Below, in pieces: positions 42,589 to 50,736 of a stretch of 64,000 nt of DNA. Made by a program: the position numbers and the translations under genes. The stretch is from CAZGAQ01 sp964523405 (GTDB lineage: Bacteria; Planctomycetota; Phycisphaerae; UBA1845; Fen-1342): positions 62,001-126,000 of the forward strand of contig CAZGAQ010000010.1 in the NCBI GenBank assembly GCA_964523405.1. The letters are read 5' to 3'. Position 1 is the first letter of the stretch, and each line of letters begins with the position of its first letter. A model generated the notes under the pieces. That model ran no database searches and was not told the DNA's origin. It worked only from the letters and a program-made list of their open reading frames with translations.

Positions 42589-43050
42589 CTACTGCCGCGC
42601 CAACAGCAGCGTCTCCCCATTAATCCGCGCCAACCCCCCGCGCATGCCCGTCTCCGCCACTCCCGCCAGTAGCTCGTCATCCTCAATCGCGCGCCACAAA
42701 CGCGGCACCGCCGGCGCCGCCAGCCGCTCCACCACCGTCGCATCTTCACCGACAATCCGGATCGTCGCGAAGCGCGTCGCCTCCGGGGCTTCCACGGGTG
42801 GCTGGGGTGGCTGCACTGCGACGCGGGGGCGTGCGACCGGTCGCGGCCCGTTGGTCTGCGGCCCACTCGCCGGCAGCCGATGGAACATCACAGCCGCTAG
42901 CGCTACCACCGCGACCCCGCCCGCCACACCCATCGCCTGTCGCGCCCGTCGCCGCCGCCGCGCCACCCCCAGCGCCGCCCGCAGAATCGCCTCTCGGCGC
43001 TCCCGTCCAGCAACCGACAGCATTTCGGAATGCTCAGAAGGCTCACTCAT
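42589..43050 (-). CDS. Single-pass membrane protein, putative anti-sigma partner of ECF locus 1
   Basis: 153 residues from ATG 43050, overlapping the ECF sigma gene by 8 nt. The N-terminal ~35 residues are charged (RERREAILRAALGVARRRRR), followed by one transmembrane helix (AMGVAGGVAVVALAAVMFH) and a periplasmic part with PPQP linkers. Position and topology are those of anti-sigma factors paired with ECF sigma factors, but the zinc-binding HxxxCxxC motif is absent, so this is inferred only from context. The exported tail contains ATIRIVGEDATVVERLA. Confidence 0.72.
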   Translation of the reverse strand: MSEPSEHSEMLSVAGRERREAILRAALGVARRRRRARQAMGVAGGVAVVALAAVMFHRLPASGPQTNGPRPVARPRVAVQPPQPPVEAPEATRFATIRIVGEDATVVERLAAPAVPRLWRAIEDDELLAGVAETGMRGGLARINGETLLLARQ

Positions 43051-43618
43051 ACTCCACCTCGCCCGCGCGACTGCGCAAATGAACCAACGCCCGCCGCAGC
43101 CGCCCGTCAACCGCCCCCGTGCTCAACCCCAGCAACTGCCCGAGCCGGGCGAGCGTCCAGCCCTCGCCGTAGCGCAGCTCCAGCACACGCACCAGTCCCG
43201 GATCGAGCGCCGCCAGCTCGCTCCGCAGCCATGCCAGCCGCTCCGCGTGCGGCCGCGACTCCGCTTCCGCGCACGACCGCGAGCCAACCTCTCCGCTCGT
43301 TTCCGTGCGCCCCGCCCCCGCCTGCGCCTCTTCCCGCGCTCGCCGCCGCTGCTCCCGCCGCAGCGCGTCGTACGTCGTCGTCTGGATGATCAGCCGCAGC
43401 CACGCGGTAAGCTGCGCCTCCCTTGCCACCGGCCGAATCGTTCGCACAACTCGCAGCGTCGCATCCTGCACGATGTCCAGACAGAAGCTCTCGTCGCGCC
43501 CGCTGACCCGCCGGGCCGTGCGATAGAGCCAATCGAAGAACCGGCGATAAAACTCCGTGATCGCCGGTTCCTCGCCGCGAGCCATCGCCCGCGTCAGCTT
43601 TTCCACGGTTTCGTACAC
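43043..43618 (-). CDS. ECF-type RNA polymerase sigma factor (locus 1)
   Basis: 191 residues from GTG 43618, the only start in this frame between the upstream stop codons and the sigma-2 region. Region 2 contains FYRRFFDWLYRTARRVSG and SFCLDIVQDATLRVVR; region 4 is VLELRYGEGWTLARLGQLLG with the HTH LSTGAVDGRLRRA. The linker is Arg/Glu-rich. ECF factors bind core RNA polymerase to start a small regulon, often including their own operon. The STN-like exported protein gene ends 9 nt upstream and the membrane protein overlaps downstream. Confidence 0.88.
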   Translation of the reverse strand: MYETVEKLTRAMARGEEPAITEFYRRFFDWLYRTARRVSGRDESFCLDIVQDATLRVVRTIRPVAREAQLTAWLRLIIQTTTYDALRREQRRRAREEAQAGAGRTETSGEVGSRSCAEAESRPHAERLAWLRSELAALDPGLVRVLELRYGEGWTLARLGQLLGLSTGAVDGRLRRALVHLRSRAGEVEYE

Positions 43619-43627
43619 CGCGTCTCA

Positions 43628-44620
43628 TCAGGGCGTGGGGCTGGAGGGCGGCGTAACCGGCCGCGTTGACGGCGGCGGAGTCGTCGCGGCACGCTTCTCC
43701 GTCGCGGCATTGGTGTCCCTGTTCGGCGGGGGGGCCGGTCTCTCGCCGCCCGGCGTCAAGCCGACCTGCCGCTCCACCGCCGCCAGTCGCTCGCTGAGCT
43801 GGGCCGCCGCCGGTGTCGACCGCGGCCGTAGTGCGCCGAGGGCATCGTCGACGAGGACAGCCTCATCCTTCGTGCCGCGAAAGACGAGCGTCTCGGTGGG
43901 CTCGTGAAACTGCAGTTGTGGCGGCGGTTGGCTCCCGCCCCCGTCCGCCTGCAGGGCCGTATCGATCAACGCCAGCACGGCGCTGCGCGCCTGCTGCCGC
44001 TGGCCCCGCGCCGCCGGCCCGTCGCTCTCAGTCGTCTCCCGCGCCACCTGGTCGATCGCCTCGCGCAGGCGGAAGACGCGCGTGATGCGCGTGGCGTCCG
44101 GACTGCGCGGCGCGCGGATCTGGACGGTCCAGACGGCCGGTTCGGCGCCCTCCGTGCGCGAGACCCGCACCTGTGCGAACACGCGGGACAAGGCTTCCAG
44201 CACCTGGCTCGGCGTCACGCGCGTCAGCTTCAGATGCGTGATGACCGGTTGATCCGGCGGCGCCCCCGGCTCGTAGACTACGACCAACTGAAACTGCGGG
44301 GCCGCGTCGCGCAAATGCTCCAGCACGGCCTGCAGCGGCACATCGTGCATCTCGAATTCCGGTAGAGTCGGTTCGTCGGTCGTCCGCACTACGGCCGTCA
44401 ACGGGCGCCCCTCCTCCGCTTCCGTCGATGTGGCCGTGGCCGGCGTGCCCGGTGGCGCACCCGCCACGGCCGCGGGCGTACCCGCTGCCCCGGTGACTGC
44501 AGCCGTCGACGCATCCGGCGACCCGTTCCGCGCCGGCGCCGCACGCCCTCCGCCCCACGCGACCCCGGCCAGCAGGACTCCCGTCGTCAATACGCACGAT
44601 ACTCTTAGCACGCGCTTCAT
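43628..44620 (-). CDS. Exported protein with secretin/TonB short-N-terminal-like domain
   Basis: 330 residues from ATG 44620 with AAGGAG upstream. A signal peptide ends at AWGGG. Residues ~80-165 (FEMHDVPLQAVLEHLRDAAP ... PVITHLKLTRVTPSQVLEAL) match the fold of STN/secretin N0 domains, and LQFHEPTETLVFRGTKDEAV near residue 245 resembles an N1 domain ending. A Pro-rich tail closes the protein. There is no secretin pore. In other systems such domains sense or dock to an outer-membrane partner in cell-surface signalling. First gene of ECF locus 1. Confidence 0.78.
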   Translation of the reverse strand: MKRVLRVSCVLTTGVLLAGVAWGGGRAAPARNGSPDASTAAVTGAAGTPAAVAGAPPGTPATATSTEAEEGRPLTAVVRTTDEPTLPEFEMHDVPLQAVLEHLRDAAPQFQLVVVYEPGAPPDQPVITHLKLTRVTPSQVLEALSRVFAQVRVSRTEGAEPAVWTVQIRAPRSPDATRITRVFRLREAIDQVARETTESDGPAARGQRQQARSAVLALIDTALQADGGGSQPPPQLQFHEPTETLVFRGTKDEAVLVDDALGALRPRSTPAAAQLSERLAAVERQVGLTPGGERPAPPPNRDTNAATEKRAATTPPPSTRPVTPPSSPTP

Positions 44621-44746
44621 CAGGGTCTCCTTCGTAACGCCTCCCCTTATACGCCGCTCACCCCCGCCTTTCGCGCGAAATCCCTGCCCTTCCCCCGCTC
44701 GGCCGACGCCTGCCCCCTTGCCCCCCGCTCCGGTTGTCGCCATAAT

Positions 44747-44768
44747 CCTTTCAGTTAGTTTTGAAAGG
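44747..44768. promoter_or_regulatory. Inverted-repeat operator candidate upstream of the GbsR-type regulator
   Basis: CCTTTCA (44747-44753) and TGAAAGG (44762-44768) form a perfect 7-bp inverted repeat with an 8-nt spacer ending just before ATG 44777, so it covers the ribosome-binding site AAAGGA. It fits autoregulation by a dimeric winged-helix protein. CATAAT at 44741-44746 may be the -10. Confidence 0.5.
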
Positions 44769-44776
44769 ACCGGTAC

Positions 44777-45475
44777 ATGCACCCCACCCTCGCCGAGTCT
44801 CAGGACCTCCTCGTCCGCCGCTGGGGCGAGATGGGCGGCTACTGGGGAATCAGCCGCTCCATGGCCGAAATCCACGCCCTCCTCTTCGTCTGTGGCCGCC
44901 CCCTCTGTACCGACGACATCATGGCCCAGCTCCACGTCTCCCGCGGCAACGCCAGCATGAACCTCCGCGGCCTCGTCGATTGGGGCCTCGTCCGCCGCGT
45001 CCACCACCTTGGCGACCGCAAGGAGTACTTCGAGGCCGACACCGACGTCTGGCGCATGTTCGAGACCATCACCCGCGAACGCCGTCGCCGCGAAGTCGAG
45101 CCCATCATCGCGACCATCGACCGGTGCCGCACCATGGTTTCCAGCGTCTCCGCTGACGATCCCGCGCAAACCGCTCAGCTCCGCGATTTCCGCCGCCGCC
45201 TCGAAGAACTGCGCAACTTCCTCGCCACCATGGGCGCCCTTTTCGAACTCGTCCTCCGCTTCGGCAGCGACGGCATGCAGCAGTTCGCCATGCTCCTTGC
45301 GACGCCCGGCCTGTTAGGCGGCGCCACCGCCTCCACGCCCGCCGGTTCGCCGCCGGCAGCGAAGTCCCCATCGCCCGCTTCCGCGGGAGCCGTCGCCGGG
45401 CCGGCGCGCCGCCCCCGAGCGCCCCGTGCCGCCAAGCCCGGCGCCCGCCCGGTGCGCCGCCAGCGCCGCGCCTGA
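44777..45475 (+). CDS. GbsR/MarR-type winged-helix transcriptional regulator
   Basis: 232 residues from ATG 44777. The N-terminal 110 residues are the GbsR-family winged helix: WGEMGGYWGISRSMAEIHAL, then LCTDDIMAQLHVSRGNASMN, LVDWGLVRRVHHLGDRKEYF. The middle is a helical dimerisation part (LRDFRRRLEELRNFLATMGA). The last 60 residues are a Pro/Ala/Arg-rich tail that is not part of the family, perhaps nonspecific DNA binding. GbsR in Bacillus responds to choline, but planctomycete members are uncharacterised and no betaine gene lies nearby. pyrE starts 98 nt downstream. Confidence 0.87.
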   Translation: MHPTLAESQDLLVRRWGEMGGYWGISRSMAEIHALLFVCGRPLCTDDIMAQLHVSRGNASMNLRGLVDWGLVRRVHHLGDRKEYFEADTDVWRMFETITRERRRREVEPIIATIDRCRTMVSSVSADDPAQTAQLRDFRRRLEELRNFLATMGALFELVLRFGSDGMQQFAMLLATPGLLGGATASTPAGSPPAAKSPSPASAGAVAGPARRPRAPRAAKPGARPVRRQRRA

Positions 45476-45573
45476 AAGTCCTCGGCCGCCCAGGCTGCCG
45501 ACCTTCACATCGCCCCGTGTCGCGGTCGTCCCGAGCCGCTACAATGCCGCCCCGATTGCATGGAGATCCCCCG

Positions 45574-46107
45574 ATGACGGACGCCGAACTGGCCCAAGCT
45601 CTGCGAACGACTGCCCTGCTCGAAGGCGACTTCACCTTGCGCAGCGGCCGCAAGAGCAAGTACTACCTCGACAAATACCTCTTCGAGACCCAGCCCGCGA
45701 TCCTGCGCGAACTGGCCAAGCGCTTTGCCCAGCACGTGACGCCCGATGTCGACCGCATCGCCGGCGCCGAGCTCGGCGCCATCGCCCTTGCCTGCGCCAC
45801 CGCCCTCGAAACCGGCAAGCCCTTCGTCATCGTCCGCAACGCCAAGAAGGCGGGCTACGGCACCGGCAAGCTGATTGAAGGCAGGCTCGAAAAGGGCGAG
45901 CGCGTGCTGCTTGTCGAAGACATCGCGACTTCGGGCGGCCAGGCAGTCGAGGCCTGCAAGACTCTGCAGGACGCTGGCGCCACCGTCACCGGCATTGTCG
46001 TCACCATCGATCGTCAGGAAGGCGCCCGCGAGGCGATCACTTCCGCCGGCTACAAGTTCGCCTCGCTGTTTACCACCGCCGACCTGGGCATCGTGAAGCA
46101 CGAGTAG
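45574..46107 (+). CDS. pyrE: Orotate phosphoribosyltransferase
   Basis: 177 residues from ATG 45574 with GGAG upstream. PyrE transfers phosphoribose from PRPP to orotate in pyrimidine synthesis. The type-I PRTase PRPP-binding motif is RVLLVEDIATSGGQAVEA, and SGRKSKYYLDKYLFE and NAKKAGYGTGKLIEG provide the substrate and flexible-loop residues. It is rather short (177 versus ~210 in E. coli), but complete in motifs; short archaeal-type PyrE proteins of this length are known. No other pyr gene is adjacent. A strong terminator follows. Confidence 0.94.
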   Translation: MTDAELAQALRTTALLEGDFTLRSGRKSKYYLDKYLFETQPAILRELAKRFAQHVTPDVDRIAGAELGAIALACATALETGKPFVIVRNAKKAGYGTGKLIEGRLEKGERVLLVEDIATSGGQAVEACKTLQDAGATVTGIVVTIDRQEGAREAITSAGYKFASLFTTADLGIVKHE

Positions 46108-46135
46108 AGGGCGCCGCGAACCCGTGAAAAGAAAC

Positions 46136-46176
46136 AGGCCGCCGCGAGTCTCCCACGCGGCGGCCTCATCGTTTTT
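46136..46176. terminator. Rho-independent terminator after pyrE
   Basis: AGGCCGCCGCG (46136-46146) pairs with CGCGGCGGCCT (46156-46166) across a 9-nt loop, followed by TTTTT at 46172-46176. On the minus strand the stem is followed by GTTTCTTTTC, so it probably also ends the convergent DUF4097-type gene. Confidence 0.85.
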
Positions 46177-46190
46177 GTCACCTGCCCGCG

Positions 46191-47129
46191 TCAGTGACTG
46201 TCGATCGTGATCCCCCCGTTCGACGTCGTGAGCCGCACCGGACAGCCGCCGCCGTTGAAGTTCGCCTTCACCGACGTCTTGCTGCGCCGCTCGAATGCCA
46301 GCTTTCCCTCCGCCAGCCCAACGTGTACTTGCCCGTTGGAAGTGCCTGCTTCCAGTCCGGCGGGCAGGTCGGCCGGCAACGTCAGGTGAATACCCCCATT
46401 GCTCGTTCGCAGGTCTACGCGGCCGTCAGCCGGCGGTGTGACCGCCACGCGAATGCCGCCGTTCGATGTCTCCGCCCGCACGCTGCCCTGCACCTCGCTC
46501 AATTCAATCCCTCCGTTGGACGTATCGAGCTCACACGCGCCGTTGACGTTCCGCGCGACGATGCGGCCGTTGCACGTTGAGGCCTTCAGGTTGCCCGACG
46601 TACCGGTGACCTCGACGTTGCCGTTGGAGGTCTCGGTGTCGAGCGGTCCGTCGATCTTGCTGGCGATGATCGAACCGTTGCTGCTGTGCAACATGACGTT
46701 GCCTTTCATGCCCGTCGCGCGGATGGAGCCGTTGCTGGTCAGCACATCCGCCGGGCACGCCTCGGGCACCTGAATGAGCAGCTTCGCCCCAGGGGACTTG
46801 GTCCTCAGCTCCTCCGGATAACGCAACTCCACCAGCAGCGTATCCGCTCGGCCGCTCCGGGTCCCCGCGTAGACCTCGACCTTGTCCAGGTTCGCGTTGG
46901 CCTCATCCAGCGTCAGACCCCCCACGCTGCGATTCCCGGTCACCCGCACGTCGTTCGTCTCGCCCGAGCGCAGTTCCACCGTGCCGTTGACGACCCGCAC
47001 TTCCACGCGGGCGTAGCCTGTCCAGGATGCGGTCAGGTCGACGTCGCGTGTCACGCGCACCAGAGATCCGCCGCAACCCGCCAGCAGAACGGGACTTAGC
47101 AGAACGAGAACCGCAAGCAGACGTTTCAT
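46191..47129 (-). CDS. DUF4097-like beta-helix lipoprotein with TSNG repeats
   Basis: 312 residues from ATG 47129 with GGAGG upstream. The lipobox is LLAGC. The mature protein is a chain of near-regular turns marked by TSNG or SSNG (VLTSNGSIRA, MLHSSNGSIIA, DTETSNGNVEV, LDTSNGGIELS, RAETSNGGIRV, LRTSNGGIHL, LTTSNGGITI), the pattern of DUF4097 (putative adhesin) proteins that form a right-handed beta-helix. Function is uncertain; related proteins often accompany PspC/anti-sigma membrane systems, which are absent here. It probably sits on the periplasmic side of an envelope membrane. No catalytic residues can be named. Confidence 0.88.
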   Translation of the reverse strand: MKRLLAVLVLLSPVLLAGCGGSLVRVTRDVDLTASWTGYARVEVRVVNGTVELRSGETNDVRVTGNRSVGGLTLDEANANLDKVEVYAGTRSGRADTLLVELRYPEELRTKSPGAKLLIQVPEACPADVLTSNGSIRATGMKGNVMLHSSNGSIIASKIDGPLDTETSNGNVEVTGTSGNLKASTCNGRIVARNVNGACELDTSNGGIELSEVQGSVRAETSNGGIRVAVTPPADGRVDLRTSNGGIHLTLPADLPAGLEAGTSNGQVHVGLAEGKLAFERRSKTSVKANFNGGGCPVRLTTSNGGITIDSH

Positions 47130-47259
47130 GACCTGAGCCTCCACGGGACGGGCCGCCCGCCACGGGCGGAGCGACATGCGTTCCTAGCGTATTCGGACAA
47201 CCCCCGCCAACCTTCGGGGGGCGCGGCGCGAAAAATCGCCGCCGCCGTGCCGCGCGGCC

Positions 47260-48690
47260 CTACTCAATCGCCACCGTCGCCCCCGCCGCCTCCAGTTCGC
47301 GCTTCCACCGCTCCGCCTCCACCTTGCTCACCCCCATCAGAACCGTCCGCGGCGCGCCCTCCACCAGCTCCTTCGCCTCCGCCAACCCCAGCTCCGGCCG
47401 CGCCTCCCGCACGACCTTGATGACGCTAACCTTCATGCGGCCGGCCGCCTTCATCACGACGTTGAACTGCGTCTGGTCGGACATGTCCTGATTCTCCGTG
47501 TGGCGCATTTCCCGCTCCCCACCCCGAATGACCGGCACCTCGAACCCGAGTTCCGTCTGCCCCCGGCCGCCGCGCCCCGTCACGTGCAATCGCCACCGGA
47601 CGCTCTCGTCCGCTGCCGTCGGCGCACAACTCGCCGGCACCGCGATGCGCAACGGGTACGTCAGCAGGCCAGGGTGGTCGTGCCGCGGGGGTGAGCTGGC
47701 CGAGCGCGTCTCGCCATCGGGCTCGTCCGCCGCGAACCAGCACGTGGGCGAACTCCAGATCACCTTGTCCGTCGTACTCTCTCCCGACTCCACCCGGCGC
47801 ACACAGCGCAGCTCGGTCGCCACGCGCAGTCGTGCGACCGCACGCTCCGGCAGTACCAGCTCACCCACGAGTTGCCCGCCGAGTCGTACCGGCGATTCCG
47901 CCAGCCGCAGTTCCCCGCCGCCGAACCGCCGGTGTAGGAGCGTGGCCCGTACTGCCATCTGCACGAACTTCAGCCCAATCAGCGGAAACGCCACGACCAG
48001 CCAGACCCACCCCGGCGCCTCGCCGCGCCAGGCCTGCGCGCCAAAGAGCGCCGCCACCGGCCAGCACAACCCGTTCCACAGCACACAAAACAGCCACACG
48101 CCCAGCATCTTCCCGCGCGTGTCCGGCCGCACGACCCCCGCAACCCCCTCGGCCGGCCACTGTGGCGCCGCGTCCGCGCGCCGCCCGCGCAACCATGCCC
48201 GGCCCGTGCCCACGCACACCGCCCCCCCGATCAGCGTGAAGCACACCGCGAACGGAATCAGCAGCGCGACAGAAGTCCACACGATCTCGCGAAACAGCAG
48301 CGCCTCGCGCGGATCATTCGGCTTAACGTAGCACGTCACCGGCTGCCCCGCGGCGAACGGGCCCTGCAGTTGCGCGTAGTGCCGTTTCGCCTCGTCGCCG
48401 GCCCCGTCCTCCAGACCCACGCGCGTACCCGCGTACTCCGCGTCGCCGAACGTGTAGGCGTACCGGCAGTGCAGTTCATAGCTGGTGCCTTCCCCGTCGT
48501 TGCGCGTCTCCAACTCCAACTTCTCCAGTTGTGCCGTCGTGGCGACCCAGCCGCGCGCCTCCCACGCCAGCCCTAGCAGCCCCGCCAGACGGTAACAGGC
48601 AAACAGCCCGCCCCCCAGGAACGGTAGCCCGAAAACCAGCAACAGCAGGCTGCCGCCCACGTACCGCTTGCTGCTTTCGCGAAACCCCAT
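47260..48690 (-). CDS. DUF3592-like membrane protein fused to a ribosomal L7/L12 C-terminal domain
   Basis: 476 residues from ATG 48690 (GGAGAG upstream). The N-terminal ~330 residues have about four hydrophobic helices (VGGSLLLLVFGLPFLGG, ALLIPFAVCFTLIGGAV, VWLFCVLWNGLCWPVAALF, WVWLVVAFPLIGLKFVQ) with the YAYTFGDAEYAGTRV segment typical of DUF3592. The last 74 residues (from M at 47484) closely resemble the L7/L12 C-terminal domain: TQFNVVMKAAGRMKVSVIKV against TEFNVVLKAAGDKKLNVIKV in the true RplL at 50178-50579. Strong ribosome-binding-site-like sequences precede in-frame ATGs near 47508 and 47484, so a separate L7/L12-CTD peptide might also be made. The fusion is unusual. Confidence 0.85.
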   Translation of the reverse strand: MGFRESSKRYVGGSLLLLVFGLPFLGGGLFACYRLAGLLGLAWEARGWVATTAQLEKLELETRNDGEGTSYELHCRYAYTFGDAEYAGTRVGLEDGAGDEAKRHYAQLQGPFAAGQPVTCYVKPNDPREALLFREIVWTSVALLIPFAVCFTLIGGAVCVGTGRAWLRGRRADAAPQWPAEGVAGVVRPDTRGKMLGVWLFCVLWNGLCWPVAALFGAQAWRGEAPGWVWLVVAFPLIGLKFVQMAVRATLLHRRFGGGELRLAESPVRLGGQLVGELVLPERAVARLRVATELRCVRRVESGESTTDKVIWSSPTCWFAADEPDGETRSASSPPRHDHPGLLTYPLRIAVPASCAPTAADESVRWRLHVTGRGGRGQTELGFEVPVIRGGEREMRHTENQDMSDQTQFNVVMKAAGRMKVSVIKVVREARPELGLAEAKELVEGAPRTVLMGVSKVEAERWKRELEAAGATVAIE

Positions 48691-48892
48691 CAGCCGCTCT
48701 CCATACCGGCCGCGCCACGCGTCACCCAGGATACCGGCCCGCCCGCCAGCGCCCACTACAAGCGCCCGCCACTTTTGGAACGCGCGGCCCACGTGCCGCC
48801 GGGTGCGGGCACCGCGAACCCCTCCTGTCGGCCGCACAATTCGCCTCCCCCACGCCTGCTGCCCAATCGCACCCGCGGTGCTAATATCCGCC

Positions 48893-49873
48893 ATGAACAC
48901 CCCGCGACATCCGGCGACGCTGTGGCCCGCGTTCGCCCTGGTTGGCCTGCTTACTGCGACTTTGCTGTGTGCTTCCTGCTCGGCCCTTCTGCCGGAGAAC
49001 GTGGCCGCCGACCAGAATGTGCCGCGGACCCAGGTGCGCACGGTGGCCGGTGCGAGCTTGGCAACAGAGGCGGGCCTGTCCGACGGTGTGTGGCTCGAGG
49101 TCCCGCGAAGCGGCGCCGCGGGTTCGGTTGGCGGTTATCTGTCCGAAGTGGACGGCCAGCGCGCTCGCTTGATCCTGCTGCTCCCGGGCGCCAGCACCTA
49201 CTACGCCGGTGGCATGGTTGCCAAGGTCCGCGACTATCACGACCAGTTCGCGGCCAAGCTGCGCAACACGGGGCTGCGCACCTGGACTCTCGCCGTCCAC
49301 GAGTGCGGCACGCCCTATGGTCAGGAGGACCTCACGGATGTGCTCAGCGCGCTGGACTGGCTCGCCGGCGGGGGCGCGGTTGCACTGGGCGTCGAACGGG
49401 TGTATGTCGTCGGCTATTCGTCGGGCGCAACACTGGCCATCTTGGCGAGCGAACGCCGGGTGGTCTCGGCCGTCGTCGCGCTGGACGGTCTGACGGGAGC
49501 GGGGCAGTTCGAGCGGTATTGGGGCGCGTACCGCCTTGTGGCGGACATGTTCCCGCGGAACACCGGGCTGTGCCAGCTCGGTACCACGCTGGACGTGTAC
49601 GGCCTCCCGGGGGCGCCCGGTTGGCAGCAGCTCGATGCGGTCAGCGCTGCCGCCAACCTGCGCAGTCCGCTGCTGGTGCTGCACGGCGAGCAGGACTTCG
49701 TATATCTGGTCGACAACGCGCGGGCCTTGGACGCGGCCTATGCCGCGCTTCGTGCGACCGGCGCGGTCCTGCCGCCCGCGGAGTTCGCCTACCTGCCGAC
49801 CGGTGACCACTTCAATCCGATCGAGCGTGAAGAGGTCGTGGATCGGGTGCTGGCGTTCTTGGAGCGCTTCTAG
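48893..49873 (+). CDS. Alpha/beta-hydrolase-fold lipoprotein
   Basis: 326 residues from ATG 48893. A hydrophobic leader ends in LLCASC, a lipobox. The fold is shown by LILLLPGASTYYAGG (oxyanion region), the nucleophile elbow VYVVGYSSGATLAIL (GxSxG with Ser), LLVLHGEQDFVYL (acid) and PTGDHFNPI (catalytic His). This is a complete Ser-Asp-His triad of an esterase/lipase-like enzyme anchored in the envelope; substrate unknown. The stop codon TAG is the first three bases of the repeat element at 49871-49980. Transcribed away from the L7/L12-fusion gene. Confidence 0.85.
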   Translation: MNTPRHPATLWPAFALVGLLTATLLCASCSALLPENVAADQNVPRTQVRTVAGASLATEAGLSDGVWLEVPRSGAAGSVGGYLSEVDGQRARLILLLPGASTYYAGGMVAKVRDYHDQFAAKLRNTGLRTWTLAVHECGTPYGQEDLTDVLSALDWLAGGGAVALGVERVYVVGYSSGATLAILASERRVVSAVVALDGLTGAGQFERYWGAYRLVADMFPRNTGLCQLGTTLDVYGLPGAPGWQQLDAVSAAANLRSPLLVLHGEQDFVYLVDNARALDAAYAALRATGAVLPPAEFAYLPTGDHFNPIEREEVVDRVLAFLERF

Positions 49874-49980
49874 AGCGGTTTCACTTCTGGTGCGGCGCTC
49901 CAGCACCGACATTTGTCGTCAGGCACGGAGGCCTGACGCTACCCGGCAACACACCATTTGTGAAACCACACTAGAGCGGT
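49871..49980. repeat. Miniature-element-like palindromic repeat flanked by 9-bp direct repeats
   Basis: TAGAGCGGT at 49871-49879 and again at 49972-49980 bound an inverted pair GGTTTCAC (49877-49884) / GTGAAACC (49960-49967). Inside are two further hairpins, GGTGC...GCACC and GTCAGGC...GCCTGAC. The first direct repeat supplies the stop codon of the hydrolase gene. The arrangement looks like a small insertion with target-site duplication. Confidence 0.55.
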
Positions 49981-50177
49981 CTCCGCCGACGCGTGTTGGA
50001 ATCAGGGGTTGGAGACGGCCGGCTGTTCGGCAACCGCCCCGAACGCCTCGTCGACGCGGGGAGTAGTCCGTTCTCTCTGACCTCCCGGCCTCGGCGGCCG
50101 CGTACCGTGGCCCCAAAAAAGAAGCCCGGCCGTGATCGCCGGGCTCCTTTGCGGATTGTACTTTGCTGCCGGGGGGA
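49874..50177. other. Intergenic region downstream of hydrolase and rplL
   Basis: 304 nt between convergent genes. It holds the miniature-like element (49871-49980) and the rplL terminator (50115-50146). The remainder shows no gene. Confidence 0.6.
50115..50146 (-). terminator. Rho-independent terminator after rplL
   Basis: On the minus strand AGCCCGGC, a 7-nt loop and GCCGGGCT form an 8-bp stem followed by TCTTTTTT. It ends the ribosomal operon directly after rplL, with no rpoB downstream. Confidence 0.85.
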
Positions 50178-50579
<402 letters not shown>

Positions 50580-50736
50580 GGGACACACTCCGTACGTCGC
50601 TATCCTCGATCGCCCCGATAGCGGCAACCCCACTGGTCGCCTTTAATCCGCAAGCGGAGCACTCGGAACGGATCGTGCGTCACTCATCCGGACGCGGACC
50701 GGCTGGCTCTCAGCCAGGCGTCCACACCCGCTCGGT

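Noticed and set aside
43107..43628. ATG at 43628 as start of the sigma factor
   Set aside because: It is in a different frame; the sigma frame starts at GTG 43618.
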